NCBI RefSeq assembly: GCF_014649115.1
Contig: NZ_BMSK01000021.1
Coordinates: 1 to 64,000 of the forward strand
Reading direction: 5' to 3'
DNA length: 64,000 nucleotides
From: Streptomyces eurythermus
GTDB taxonomy: Bacteria; Actinomycetota; Actinomycetes; Streptomycetales; Streptomycetaceae
The position numbers were made by a program, and so were the translations under genes. The notes beneath the pieces are model-generated. The model searched no databases and was not told the DNA's origin. It saw only the letters and a program-made list of their open reading frames with translations. Of the stretch, positions 51,215 to 58,370 are shown piece after piece; position 1 is the stretch's first letter, and every line of letters starts with the position of its first letter.

Positions 51215-52312
51215 ATGCCCGCCCGCCGCCTCCGCTCGTCCGTCCGCCGTTCCTCCCGCACGCTGGCGCTCGCCACCGCCCTGACCGCAGCCGTCCTGAC
51301 CCTCGGGTCCGCCCCGGCCCAGGCCGCCTCCGTCGAGACGTGGGACAAGGTGGCCCAGTGCGAGAGCGGCGGCAACTGGAGCATCAACACCGGCAACGGC
51401 TTCTACGGCGGCCTCCAGTTCAACCAGTCGACGTGGAACGCCTACGGCGGCACCGCCTACGCCTCCCGGGCCGACCTCGCGACCAAGAAGCAGCAGATCC
51501 TGATCGGCGAGAAGGTCCTGGCCAGCCAGGGCGAGGGTGCCTGGCCGACGTGTGGCCCGCAGGCCGGCCTGGGCGACGACCACGCCGTGCCGTACCCGGC
51601 CTACACCGCGGCCGGTATCGGTGTGTGGAACCCGTCGGACCACTACTTCCACCTGCGGAACTCGTTGAGCGCGGGGCCGAACGACAAGGACTTCGTGTTC
51701 GGTGCGACGGGGATGACGCCGGTCGCCGGTGACTGGGACGGCATCGGCAGTGACGGTGTGGGCATGTACGACTCGGCGAACCACACGTTCTACCTGCGGA
51801 ACTCGCCGAGTGCGGGCGGGAATGACTACACGGTCTCGTTCGGCAGCGCCGGTGACATCCCGGTGGTGGGTGACTGGGACGGCAATGGCACGGACACCAT
51901 CGGTGTGTGGCGGCCGTCGAACCACACGTTCTACCTGCGCAACTCCAACACGGCCGGTCCGGCGGACAAGACGTTCGTCTACGGCGGTGACGGCATGCAG
52001 CCCCTGGCGGGTGACTGGGACGGTGTGGGTGCGGACGGCATCGGCATGTACGACGACAGCACGCACATGGTGTACCTGCGCAACAGCACCAGCGCGGGCG
52101 GCAACGACTACACCATCAGCTACGGCACCCCGGGTGACATCGCGGTGGCGGGCGACTTCAACGGCGACGGCAAGGACACCGTCAGCGTCTGGAACCCGAC
52201 GACCCACTACTTCGACATCAACAACTCCAACACCAACAACGACCCCTCCACCCGCTTCGTCTACGGCGCCACCGGCATGATCCCCGTCGCCGGCGACTGG
52301 GACGGCCAGTAA
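51215..52312 (+). CDS. Secreted Rpf-like transglycosylase with propeller C-terminus
   Basis: The protein has 365 residues. Signal peptide to about residue 38 (cleavage after AQAA). Residues about 39-115 are a resuscitation-promoting-factor domain: VETWDKVAQCESGGNWSINT (catalytic Glu), FYGGLQFNQSTWNAYGG and WPTCGPQAG with the paired cysteine. Rpf domains cleave peptidoglycan and wake dormant cells. The rest is the five-bladed FG-GAP-like module shared with the preceding gene. An exceptionally stable hairpin follows. Confidence 0.87.
   Translation: MPARRLRSSVRRSSRTLALATALTAAVLTLGSAPAQAASVETWDKVAQCESGGNWSINTGNGFYGGLQFNQSTWNAYGGTAYASRADLATKKQQILIGEKVLASQGEGAWPTCGPQAGLGDDHAVPYPAYTAAGIGVWNPSDHYFHLRNSLSAGPNDKDFVFGATGMTPVAGDWDGIGSDGVGMYDSANHTFYLRNSPSAGGNDYTVSFGSAGDIPVVGDWDGNGTDTIGVWRPSNHTFYLRNSNTAGPADKTFVYGGDGMQPLAGDWDGVGADGIGMYDDSTHMVYLRNSTSAGGNDYTISYGTPGDIAVAGDFNGDGKDTVSVWNPTTHYFDINNSNTNNDPSTRFVYGATGMIPVAGDWDGQ
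51614..52312. repeat. Propeller module, copy 2 (partner 50400-51098)
   Basis: See the partner entry. Differences are mostly single silent changes such as GGGCCC to GGGGCC and AAT to AAC. Confidence 0.9.
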
Positions 52313-52327
52313 GAGCGACGCCCGGGG

Positions 52328-52409
52328 TCCTGCTCGGTCCGTGTCGCCCCCGCCCAGCGGTACACGCTGGGCGGGGGCGCTGATCTGCGCGCACACGGCG
52401 ACCCGCGCC
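52328..52409 (-). pseudogene. cutA: 82-bp relic of cutA
   Basis: These 82 bases align with 56711-56794 inside the intact cutA (codons about 28-56) with roughly ten differences and a net 2-base deletion. Shared stretches include TCCTGCTCGGT, CCCAGCGGTA, CGGGGGCGCTGATCTG and CGGCGACCCGCGCC. No reading frame is left. It lies just left of the NACHT gene, while intact cutA lies just right of the following hypothetical gene. Confidence 0.8.
52345..52379. terminator. Perfect 15-bp hairpin inside the cutA relic
   Basis: CGCCCCCGCCCAGCG (52345-52359) pairs with CGCTGGGCGGGGGCG (52365-52379) around a 5-base loop. It follows the Rpf gene by 32 bases and should terminate it. Several of the differences from cutA are those that complete the stem. 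Confidence 0.8.
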
Positions 52410-52506
52410 GACCGGCCCCCTGTGAAAGACCCCTTTCACGGTGAGGCGGGAGGCAAGGCTTCAAGCCGTCTCGACGGACGCCACGGCCAACCGACAGAAT
52501 CTGCGC

Positions 52507-55500
52507 ATGTTACAGAGAACTCCGGTCCGCTTAAATACGCGGACCGTCCGTAATCTCTGCCTGACGGCTCTGGGGACCGTGACCCTCGGACTCACCCTGT
52601 GGATGTGGAAGTCCGGGCAGGACCCCAATAGCGTGGCCACCATCGCCGGGCTGTTCGCCTCGCTGGCCTCGCTGCTGGTCGCCGTCGTCGACGTGTTCCG
52701 CGGCACGGAGACACCACCGGACCCCGCCGCCCTCGCCGACGACCTCACGCGCCAACTCCGCGAACAGTGGCTGGACGAGGCCCGCGCCCGCCGGCTGCAA
52801 GCCCCCCGGGTGCTGCCCCTCGCCTGGAGAACGACGGCGGGTAACCTCACCGACACCGAGCTGCGGACAGGCCCCACCGGCTCGCCTGTGCTGCGTCTGC
52901 GCCTGGACGGCCGCCTCGAGGGACGGTTCGAGGACGTGACCGACCGCCTCGCCGAAGGCTTCGCGCGCGTACCGAACCGCCGCCTGGTGGTCGTGGGCGA
53001 GCCCGGCTCGGGCAAGACGGTCCTGGCCATACTCATCACCCTGGGTCTCCTCGCCGCTCGTGAGGCGGGCGGTGCCGTACCGGTCCTGCTCCCCGTCTCC
53101 TCCTGGGACCCCGTCCTGGAGCCGCTCGACGACTGGATCGTCCGCACCATGGCCCGGCCGTACTACAACGGCCGCCCCGAGATCCCCCGCATGCTCCTGG
53201 CCCACGGGCTGGTGATCCCCGTCCTCGACGGCCTCGACGAGATCCCCGAGTCCGCCCGCCGCGGCGCCATCCGCAAGATCAACGAGCAACCGAACCGCCC
53301 CCTCGTCGTGACCTGCCGGGCGGTCGAGTACGAGGAACTGATCCGCGCGGGCGCGACCGCCCTGCGGCAGGCGGCGGTCGTCGAAGTCCTCCCGGTCACC
53401 CCGCAAGACGCCATCACGTACCTGCGGGACGTGAACTGGCCCCCGGGAGTGGACTGGTCCCCCGTGTTCGCCCGCCTGCGGACCGAGCCGCAGAGCCCGC
53501 TGGCCAAGGCGCTCTCCACCCCCCTGATGGTCACCTCGGCACGCCTCGTCTACCAGAAGGGCGGTGGCGACCCCATCGAACTGCTGGACGAGTCCCGCTT
53601 CGGCAGCGAGTACGCCGTCGAGGACCATCTCCTGCACGGCATGCTCGACGCCGCCTACGCGCCGGACCCGGCCCTGTCCCCGGAAGCGGCGCCCCGGGAG
53701 CGCTGGACTCCCGAACAGGCCCGCCGTTGGCTGACATTCCTTGCCCGGCACCTGCACGACCATCGCGAACGTGACCTGTCGTGGTGGCAGTTGAGCACAC
53801 GGCTGCTGCCGTCCTGGGCGGGTCTGGGGGTCGGTCTGTGTCTGGGAGCGGTGGTCGCGTCCGCCGCCATGGCGTGGGTCCGGGTGACAGCGGCGGCCGA
53901 CCGGAGCGATACCTACAACACCGTCATGATGCCCCTCGTCCTCGGGGTGGCCTTCGCGCTCCTCAACGCCCTTGTCTGGAACGCTTCGTCCTCCAGGCCG
54001 CCGGGCCGCCTCACCTGGGCGCTGCAGGGGTCGGCGGAGCGCCTGTTCCGGGGATTCACGACCGGGACGGGCCTGGCGTCTCTCCTCGTGACACCGATCA
54101 TGACCGTGGTGACCATCGCACAGATTCTCAACCTGGAGACACCGGGCTGGGGAACACGGAAGACGGAACTGTGCCTGGAGGGGATCGGCATCTGCCTCTC
54201 TCTCAGCGTGGCGGTCGGTCTGGCCCTGGCGACCCATGACTGGCTCGACGCGCCGCCGTCACGCGCGGCCCAGGTGAGCCCCATCCGTACGCTCGTCCAG
54301 GACCGGCGGTCGTCGATCGTCAGTGCCACGGTGGCCGGGACACTTATCGCTGTGGCCGGGTTGCCCGCCGTGTGGGCCGGACTCCTGTCCGGAGACCTGT
54401 CCATTCGCCTCCTGACCCGCGAATCGGGATGGCCGGGACATGCGAACATGACGGGAACACTCGCCGCCTTCCACTGGCATTTGGTGAACGGTGCGTTCGG
54501 CAACTGGCGCATCAAACTGGGTGTCGCCTTCCTGCTGCCCGGCGTCCTCCTCGCCCTGCTCCTGCTCATGAGCCGGGCCTGGCCACGCTTCGTCATCGTG
54601 AGGTCCTGGCTCGCGCTCCGCGGCAAGCTCCCCTGGAGGCTGATGGCGTTCCTCGCGGACGCACGACGCCGTGAGATCCTGCGCCAAGCCGGCGGCGCCT
54701 ACCAGTTCCGCCATATCCGCCTCCAGGAGACGCTGGCCGGAGAACCCCTGTACAGGGACGGGACCGAGAGCGCACGTACGGCAGTCCGCCGCAGAACCGT
54801 TCTGGCCGTGGCCGCCGGGGCCGCCGCCACGGGGGTCGGAGTGGCGGCATGGCGCTCCCGCGCCGCGAGCATCGCCGACTTCGCCGTCCCCCACCGACAG
54901 CCCGTACAGGTGGTCCGCTTCAGGCCTGAAAGGGATAGCCGGGGGGACAGGGAGGTGGCCTTCCGGCTCGACGGCGGCGAGGTGGCGTTGTGGAGCGGCT
55001 GGTCGAGCGACCAGGAAGCGCGTTGGGTGCAGGGCCTTCCCCGAGGAGCTGCCGACCAGGGGGGGTCGCGGTCACTCGCATTCTCCGCGGACGGCAACAT
55101 CCTTATTCTGCCAGTTCCGGGCGGTGTAGCGGTCCAGAACCTGAATCAGTTGACGAGCAGCGGGCTGAAATTGCTCGATGCCCCCACCGGAACCCCCGAC
55201 TTGGTCGCCTTCGACTCCCGCAGGGGGCGCCTGGCCGTCCATTCCGATCCGGACTATGAAATTTTCCTGTCGGAGGTCGCGAACGGCCACGGTGACTCGG
55301 CACCCACCGCCGGGCACTGGGTCCGTCTCGCCAACCGCTTCGGGCCCGTCTCGGGAATGACCTTCCTTTCCGACGGCAGCCTGGCGGTACTCTTCTCGGA
55401 CAGCCCACGCCGATTCCGACTGCCCGACTCGACCGCTCGGCCTCTACTGAAAGGAGAAAAGACAAAGGCAACGAGCGATCCGCTTTACGCCTTCGACAAT

Positions 55501-55848
55501 GCCCTCATCGCGTCCCCCCGCGACGAACTCGTCGTACTCGGCTCGGGGACGTCGGAGTTGTGGCTGCCGGAGCACGACCATCATCGCGTTTACTGCGCCT
55601 TCCCCGGTAAACAAGCGGTAGCCTTCCACCCGACGAAAGAGGCGCTGCTCGCGGCCCCCGACACCAACGGAAGCGACATCCGTCTCTACCGCTACTCGAA
55701 AACCGGCCTCACCGAGGCAGGCCCGCCCCTGCTCGGCCACATCGCACCCGTACGCTCCCTCGATTTCAGCCACGACGGCCTGCTCCTGGTCTCCGCGGAC
55801 GATGACGGGATGATCCGGCTCTGGAAAACCGGCGCCGCCCTGCAGTAA
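52507..55848 (+). CDS. Membrane NACHT-propeller NTPase (NLR-like), bldA-dependent
   Basis: The protein has 1113 residues from the ATG at 52507; the SD is weak and a GTG at 52441 is an alternative. Two helices lie at the N-terminus (about 17-35 and 43-63). The NACHT domain has Walker A VVGEPGSGKT (about 162-171), Walker B VIPVLDGLDEIPES (about 237-249) and sensor CRAVEYEELI. Residues 435-690 hold about six membrane helices, one more lies at 765-782, and residues about 795-1113 form a degenerate WD40-like propeller ending LDFSHDGLLLVSADDDGMIR LW. Codons 2 and 9 are TTA, so translation needs the bldA tRNA. Bacterial NACHT proteins with a C-terminal repeat sensor include antiphage defence proteins; defence is inferred here. 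Confidence 0.85.
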   Translation: MLQRTPVRLNTRTVRNLCLTALGTVTLGLTLWMWKSGQDPNSVATIAGLFASLASLLVAVVDVFRGTETPPDPAALADDLTRQLREQWLDEARARRLQAPRVLPLAWRTTAGNLTDTELRTGPTGSPVLRLRLDGRLEGRFEDVTDRLAEGFARVPNRRLVVVGEPGSGKTVLAILITLGLLAAREAGGAVPVLLPVSSWDPVLEPLDDWIVRTMARPYYNGRPEIPRMLLAHGLVIPVLDGLDEIPESARRGAIRKINEQPNRPLVVTCRAVEYEELIRAGATALRQAAVVEVLPVTPQDAITYLRDVNWPPGVDWSPVFARLRTEPQSPLAKALSTPLMVTSARLVYQKGGGDPIELLDESRFGSEYAVEDHLLHGMLDAAYAPDPALSPEAAPRERWTPEQARRWLTFLARHLHDHRERDLSWWQLSTRLLPSWAGLGVGLCLGAVVASAAMAWVRVTAAADRSDTYNTVMMPLVLGVAFALLNALVWNASSSRPPGRLTWALQGSAERLFRGFTTGTGLASLLVTPIMTVVTIAQILNLETPGWGTRKTELCLEGIGICLSLSVAVGLALATHDWLDAPPSRAAQVSPIRTLVQDRRSSIVSATVAGTLIAVAGLPAVWAGLLSGDLSIRLLTRESGWPGHANMTGTLAAFHWHLVNGAFGNWRIKLGVAFLLPGVLLALLLLMSRAWPRFVIVRSWLALRGKLPWRLMAFLADARRREILRQAGGAYQFRHIRLQETLAGEPLYRDGTESARTAVRRRTVLAVAAGAAATGVGVAAWRSRAASIADFAVPHRQPVQVVRFRPERDSRGDREVAFRLDGGEVALWSGWSSDQEARWVQGLPRGAADQGGSRSLAFSADGNILILPVPGGVAVQNLNQLTSSGLKLLDAPTGTPDLVAFDSRRGRLAVHSDPDYEIFLSEVANGHGDSAPTAGHWVRLANRFGPVSGMTFLSDGSLAVLFSDSPRRFRLPDSTARPLLKGEKTKATSDPLYAFDNALIASPRDELVVLGSGTSELWLPEHDHHRVYCAFPGKQAVAFHPTKEALLAAPDTNGSDIRLYRYSKTGLTEAGPPLLGHIAPVRSLDFSHDGLLLVSADDDGMIRLWKTGAALQ

Positions 55849-55860
55849 CCGGGACTGTAA

Positions 55861-56103
55861 ATCGTTCGGTGTAACTCCCCCAAGCCGGGCTGCCCCCACT
55901 GTGCCGCCGAGAAGGCCCGGCTCGCCCAGGCGATAAAGGCCGGCAACGCCTCCGCTCGTTTCGAGGCGGCCCGGAACATCCGGCAGTGCGGGCACGGTGC
56001 CGGCGGGTCTCGGGGGTTGTTGGAGAAGTGGGTACAAAAAACGGCTACCCTGCCCCGGCTGTTGCGGTGGGTGCTCGCTGTGACGGCGACGGGAGGCCGG
56101 TGA
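55861..56103 (+). pseudogene. 5'-truncated hypothetical gene, copy B part 1
   Basis: An open frame follows the NACHT stop by 12 bases: NSPKPGCPHCAAEKARLAQA, IKAGNASARFEAARNIRQCG, ending LLRWVLAVTATGGR. A TAA at 55858 closes it upstream and it has no start codon, so its front is missing. A stretch seen in copy A (about 20 codons before the membrane helix) is deleted. The CxxC and QCGHG motifs suggest a small zinc-binding protein originally. Its TGA overlaps the next ATG. Confidence 0.55.
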
Positions 56104-56505
56104 TGACCTTCCGTTGCCCGGCAAGGACCGGGCTGGACGGCAAGGTTCGGACGGCGGCGGAGACCATCGGCTCCCCGCGTCCCGACATCGAGTGGTCACC
56201 GTACGACGTGTTCCAGTGCCTGGTCGAAGACGTGCCCCACGACTTCCACGCGGCCTTCCTCCGCACGGGCGCCCGCGCCGCCCCCGAGTCCGACGTGTAC
56301 CTGTGCCGGCGCGACGGATCCCCCGTGCAGTGGCTCGCGGACATCGACGTATGCCTGAAGAAGCCGACCCCCCTCGGTACCGGATGCACGATCTACCGAG
56401 GCCACCCCGGACGGTGCGAGTGGCAGTACATCGACCCGCCCCAGGTGGCTGCTCAGGCGCTGGTCGGCCGGCTGACCGACGAATGGGATCCGTCCCGCCT
56501 CTTCA
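55922..56505. repeat. Inverted repeat arm B (partner at 43.78-44.38 kb)
   Basis: Arm B of the inverted duplication; see arm A. Confidence 0.85.
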
Positions 56506-56528
56506 AGCCCCGGGAATCACGCCACTGA
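56103..56528 (+). CDS. Conserved hypothetical protein, copy B (intact)
   Basis: The protein has 141 residues from the ATG at 56103, coupled to the upstream stop by TGATG. Sequence marks: MTFRCPARTGLDGKVRTAAE, DIEWSPYDVFQCLVEDVPHD, ESDVYLCRRDGSPVQWLADI, DVCLKKPTPLGTGCTIYRGH and GRCEWQYIDPP. Five cysteines and a charged middle; no signal or membrane segment. Copy A, 12 kb away in inverted orientation, carries a 55-base deletion and is frameshifted. Not a family I recognise. Confidence 0.65.
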   Translation: MTFRCPARTGLDGKVRTAAETIGSPRPDIEWSPYDVFQCLVEDVPHDFHAAFLRTGARAAPESDVYLCRRDGSPVQWLADIDVCLKKPTPLGTGCTIYRGHPGRCEWQYIDPPQVAAQALVGRLTDEWDPSRLFKPRESRH

Positions 56529-56544
56529 CCCCCGCTCTCGGCCC

Positions 56545-56877
56545 CTACCCGGCAGGCCGGGTCTCCTCCTCCAGCCACGCCAGGTAGGCCCCGCTGCCCG
56601 CCACGATCGGGGTCGCGATGATCTCGGGGGTGTCGTAGTCGTGCGCTCCCTTGATGTAGGCCTCCAGGTCCTCGTAACGCGCCGTGGTGGTCTTGAACAG
56701 GATCTGCCACTCCTGCTCGGTCTGTGTCGCCCCCTCCCAGCGGTAGACGCTGGTGACGGGGGCGCTGATCTGTGCGCACGCGGCGACCCGCGCCTCCACC
56801 GCGCCGGCGGCGAGTGTCTTCGCCTTCTCCTCGCTGTCCGTGGTCGTCAGTACGGTCAGGTGCCGGTGTTCTGCCAT
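56545..56877 (-). CDS. cutA: CutA divalent-cation tolerance protein
   Basis: The protein has 110 residues from the ATG at 56877 behind GGAAGGA. It matches the CutA1 trimeric fold: LTVLTTTDSEEKAKTLAAGA, ARVAACAQISAPVTSVYRWE, QEWQILFKTTTARYEDLEAY and IKGAHDYDTPEIIATPI. CutA is a PII-like trimer linked to copper tolerance. It overlaps the end of the aminotransferase gene by 22 bases and is probably translated from the same message. A relic of it lies 4.3 kb to the left. Confidence 0.93.
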   Translation of the reverse strand: MAEHRHLTVLTTTDSEEKAKTLAAGAVEARVAACAQISAPVTSVYRWEGATQTEQEWQILFKTTTARYEDLEAYIKGAHDYDTPEIIATPIVAGSGAYLAWLEEETRPAG

Positions 56878-58274
56878 GGCCGGTCTTCCTTCCGGGGGCG
56901 GGTCTCTACCGGACGGACGGTACCGCGCACCTGGGCCGCGGTGAGCCCGCCCCGCGCCGGAACCCCGGGCGGGGTCGACGCGGCGGGCGCCCAGGGTGTC
57001 ACAGGCGCCGGGGGCGGGACCGGCATCGGAGGGACGGCGGCGGGGAGCGGGACGCCCGTGCCGACGGCCGGGGCGGGCACAGCCGGGCGCGGGGCCGCCA
57101 CGTCGGACCCGGGCCCGGTCAGCCGCAGTCCCGCCCCGCTCGTCTCCCCGATCAGGCGGTCCACCGTCGGCGTGCCCGAGCTGTAGCCCGAGCCGGCCGT
57201 GGGCACGGAGTCGTAGAGCACCTGTTCCAGCGCCGGCACCAGGCGGCGTACGTCGGCCTGCGGGCGTACCGCGAGGCGCAGGAAGCGGCTGGAGGAGCCG
57301 ATCTTGTCGCCGCAGTCGCGGACCAGGAGCCGGTGTCCGGTCAGCAGCCGGTCCCGGACGACCGTGCCCTCCGCGCCGACCGGCAGGCGGACGAGGACGA
57401 AGTCGGCCTGGGAGGGGTAGACGGTGAGGCCGGGGAGCGTGGTCAGGCGGGCGGTCATGTCCCGGCGGTCCTCGCGGAGCCGGTCCCGGCTGCGCGCGTA
57501 CGCGGGCCCGTGGTCGCGCAGCAGGGACACCACGTGCTCCGCGAGGGAGCCGAGGTTCCGCCTCGGCAGCACGGAGCGGATCCTGCCCGCCAGCGCGGGG
57601 TCGGCGGCGAGGGAGCCGAGGCGGACGCCGGGCAGGCCGAGGCTCTTGCCCAGGCTGCGCAGGACGATCACGTTGGGGCGGAGCACGGCCTCCTGGGCGA
57701 CGCTCGGCTCGGGCTCCGCGTCGCCGAACTCCAGGTACGACTCGTCCACGACCACCAGGTCCAGGTCGGCCATGGCGTCCAGGAACCGCACCAGCCGCTC
57801 GCGCCGCGGCCGGCCCCCGTCGGGGCTGTTGGGGGTGCAGACCACGGCCGCTCGGCTGCCCCGGGCGCGCAGGAAGCCGGCGTACCGGTCGAGGTCCAGG
57901 GCGAAGCCGTCCGCCTCCTGGAGCGGGAACATGTCGACCCGCTTGCCGGTCACCGCCGGCCGGCCGGTCCAGCGGTCGGACGTCGGCACCGGGATTGCTA
58001 GGGACTCCCGGACCAGCAAGTGGTCGATCCAGGTGATGAGTTCGCTGGTGCCGTGGCCCACCACCACGCACTGCGGCGGGAGGTGGAGCAGAGCGCTCAG
58101 CTCGGCGGTGACGGTGTCGGTGTCGCTCGGGCAGGACGTGACGATCTCGCGCAACCGGGCCGCCAGTTCGTCGAACATCCCGGGCGTCGGGAAGTACGGG
58201 TTGCCCGGGACGCGGAAGTCCACCGGGCCGGCTCCGGCGCCGTCCCGGAACAGCGAAGTGACGTTGCCGGCCAA
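56856..58274 (-). CDS. PLP-dependent class I/II aminotransferase with Pro-rich tail
   Basis: The protein has 472 residues from a TTG at 58274, seven bases after GGAGG. Residues 1-365 are a fold-type I enzyme of the HisC/CobD kind: VDFRVPGNPYFPTPGMFDEL, VVVGHGTSELITWIDHLLV, VVCTPNSPDGG, LVVVDESYLEF and the PLP lysine in LRSLGKSLGLPGVRLG. Residues about 370-472 are a Pro/Ala/Gly-rich tail of unknown use, unusual for this family. The SD lies in the 3' arm of a perfect 12-bp hairpin. It follows the mutarotase gene by 96 bases. Substrate unknown; a phospho-amino acid or imidazole-acetol-like substrate is possible. Confidence 0.8.
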   Translation of the reverse strand: MAGNVTSLFRDGAGAGPVDFRVPGNPYFPTPGMFDELAARLREIVTSCPSDTDTVTAELSALLHLPPQCVVVGHGTSELITWIDHLLVRESLAIPVPTSDRWTGRPAVTGKRVDMFPLQEADGFALDLDRYAGFLRARGSRAAVVCTPNSPDGGRPRRERLVRFLDAMADLDLVVVDESYLEFGDAEPEPSVAQEAVLRPNVIVLRSLGKSLGLPGVRLGSLAADPALAGRIRSVLPRRNLGSLAEHVVSLLRDHGPAYARSRDRLREDRRDMTARLTTLPGLTVYPSQADFVLVRLPVGAEGTVVRDRLLTGHRLLVRDCGDKIGSSSRFLRLAVRPQADVRRLVPALEQVLYDSVPTAGSGYSSGTPTVDRLIGETSGAGLRLTGPGSDVAAPRPAVPAPAVGTGVPLPAAVPPMPVPPPAPVTPWAPAASTPPGVPARGGLTAAQVRGTVRPVETRPRKEDRPWQNTGT

Positions 58275-58280
58275 AAGGAG

Positions 58281-58330
58281 ACCTCCGTATCCGAGCGCGG
58301 CCCGTGCGGACCGTTCCTGGATACGGAGGT
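58281..58330 (-). promoter_or_regulatory. Leader hairpin sequestering the aminotransferase Shine-Dalgarno
   Basis: In the transcript, ACCTCCGTATCC (58330-58319) pairs perfectly with GGATACGGAGGT (58292-58281) around a 26-base loop. The 3' arm contains GGAGG, the only SD for the TTG start at 58274. The structure can block ribosome entry. It could also act as a terminator of the sugar operon, but there is no U tract. Confidence 0.65.
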
Positions 58331-58370
58331 GTCGGGAGGTGTGTTCAACTCACCTGGTCATCAATCGAAT

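Noticed and set aside
52328..52409. cutA similarity as target-site duplication of a recent insertion
   Set aside because: The relic differs from cutA at roughly ten positions and is too long and too diverged for a fresh target duplication; old displacement is more likely.
43780..56505. Transposon or insertion sequence bounded by the inverted repeats
   Set aside because: The arms are decayed protein genes of 600 bp, not terminal repeats. No transposase, integrase or tRNA-type attachment site is seen.
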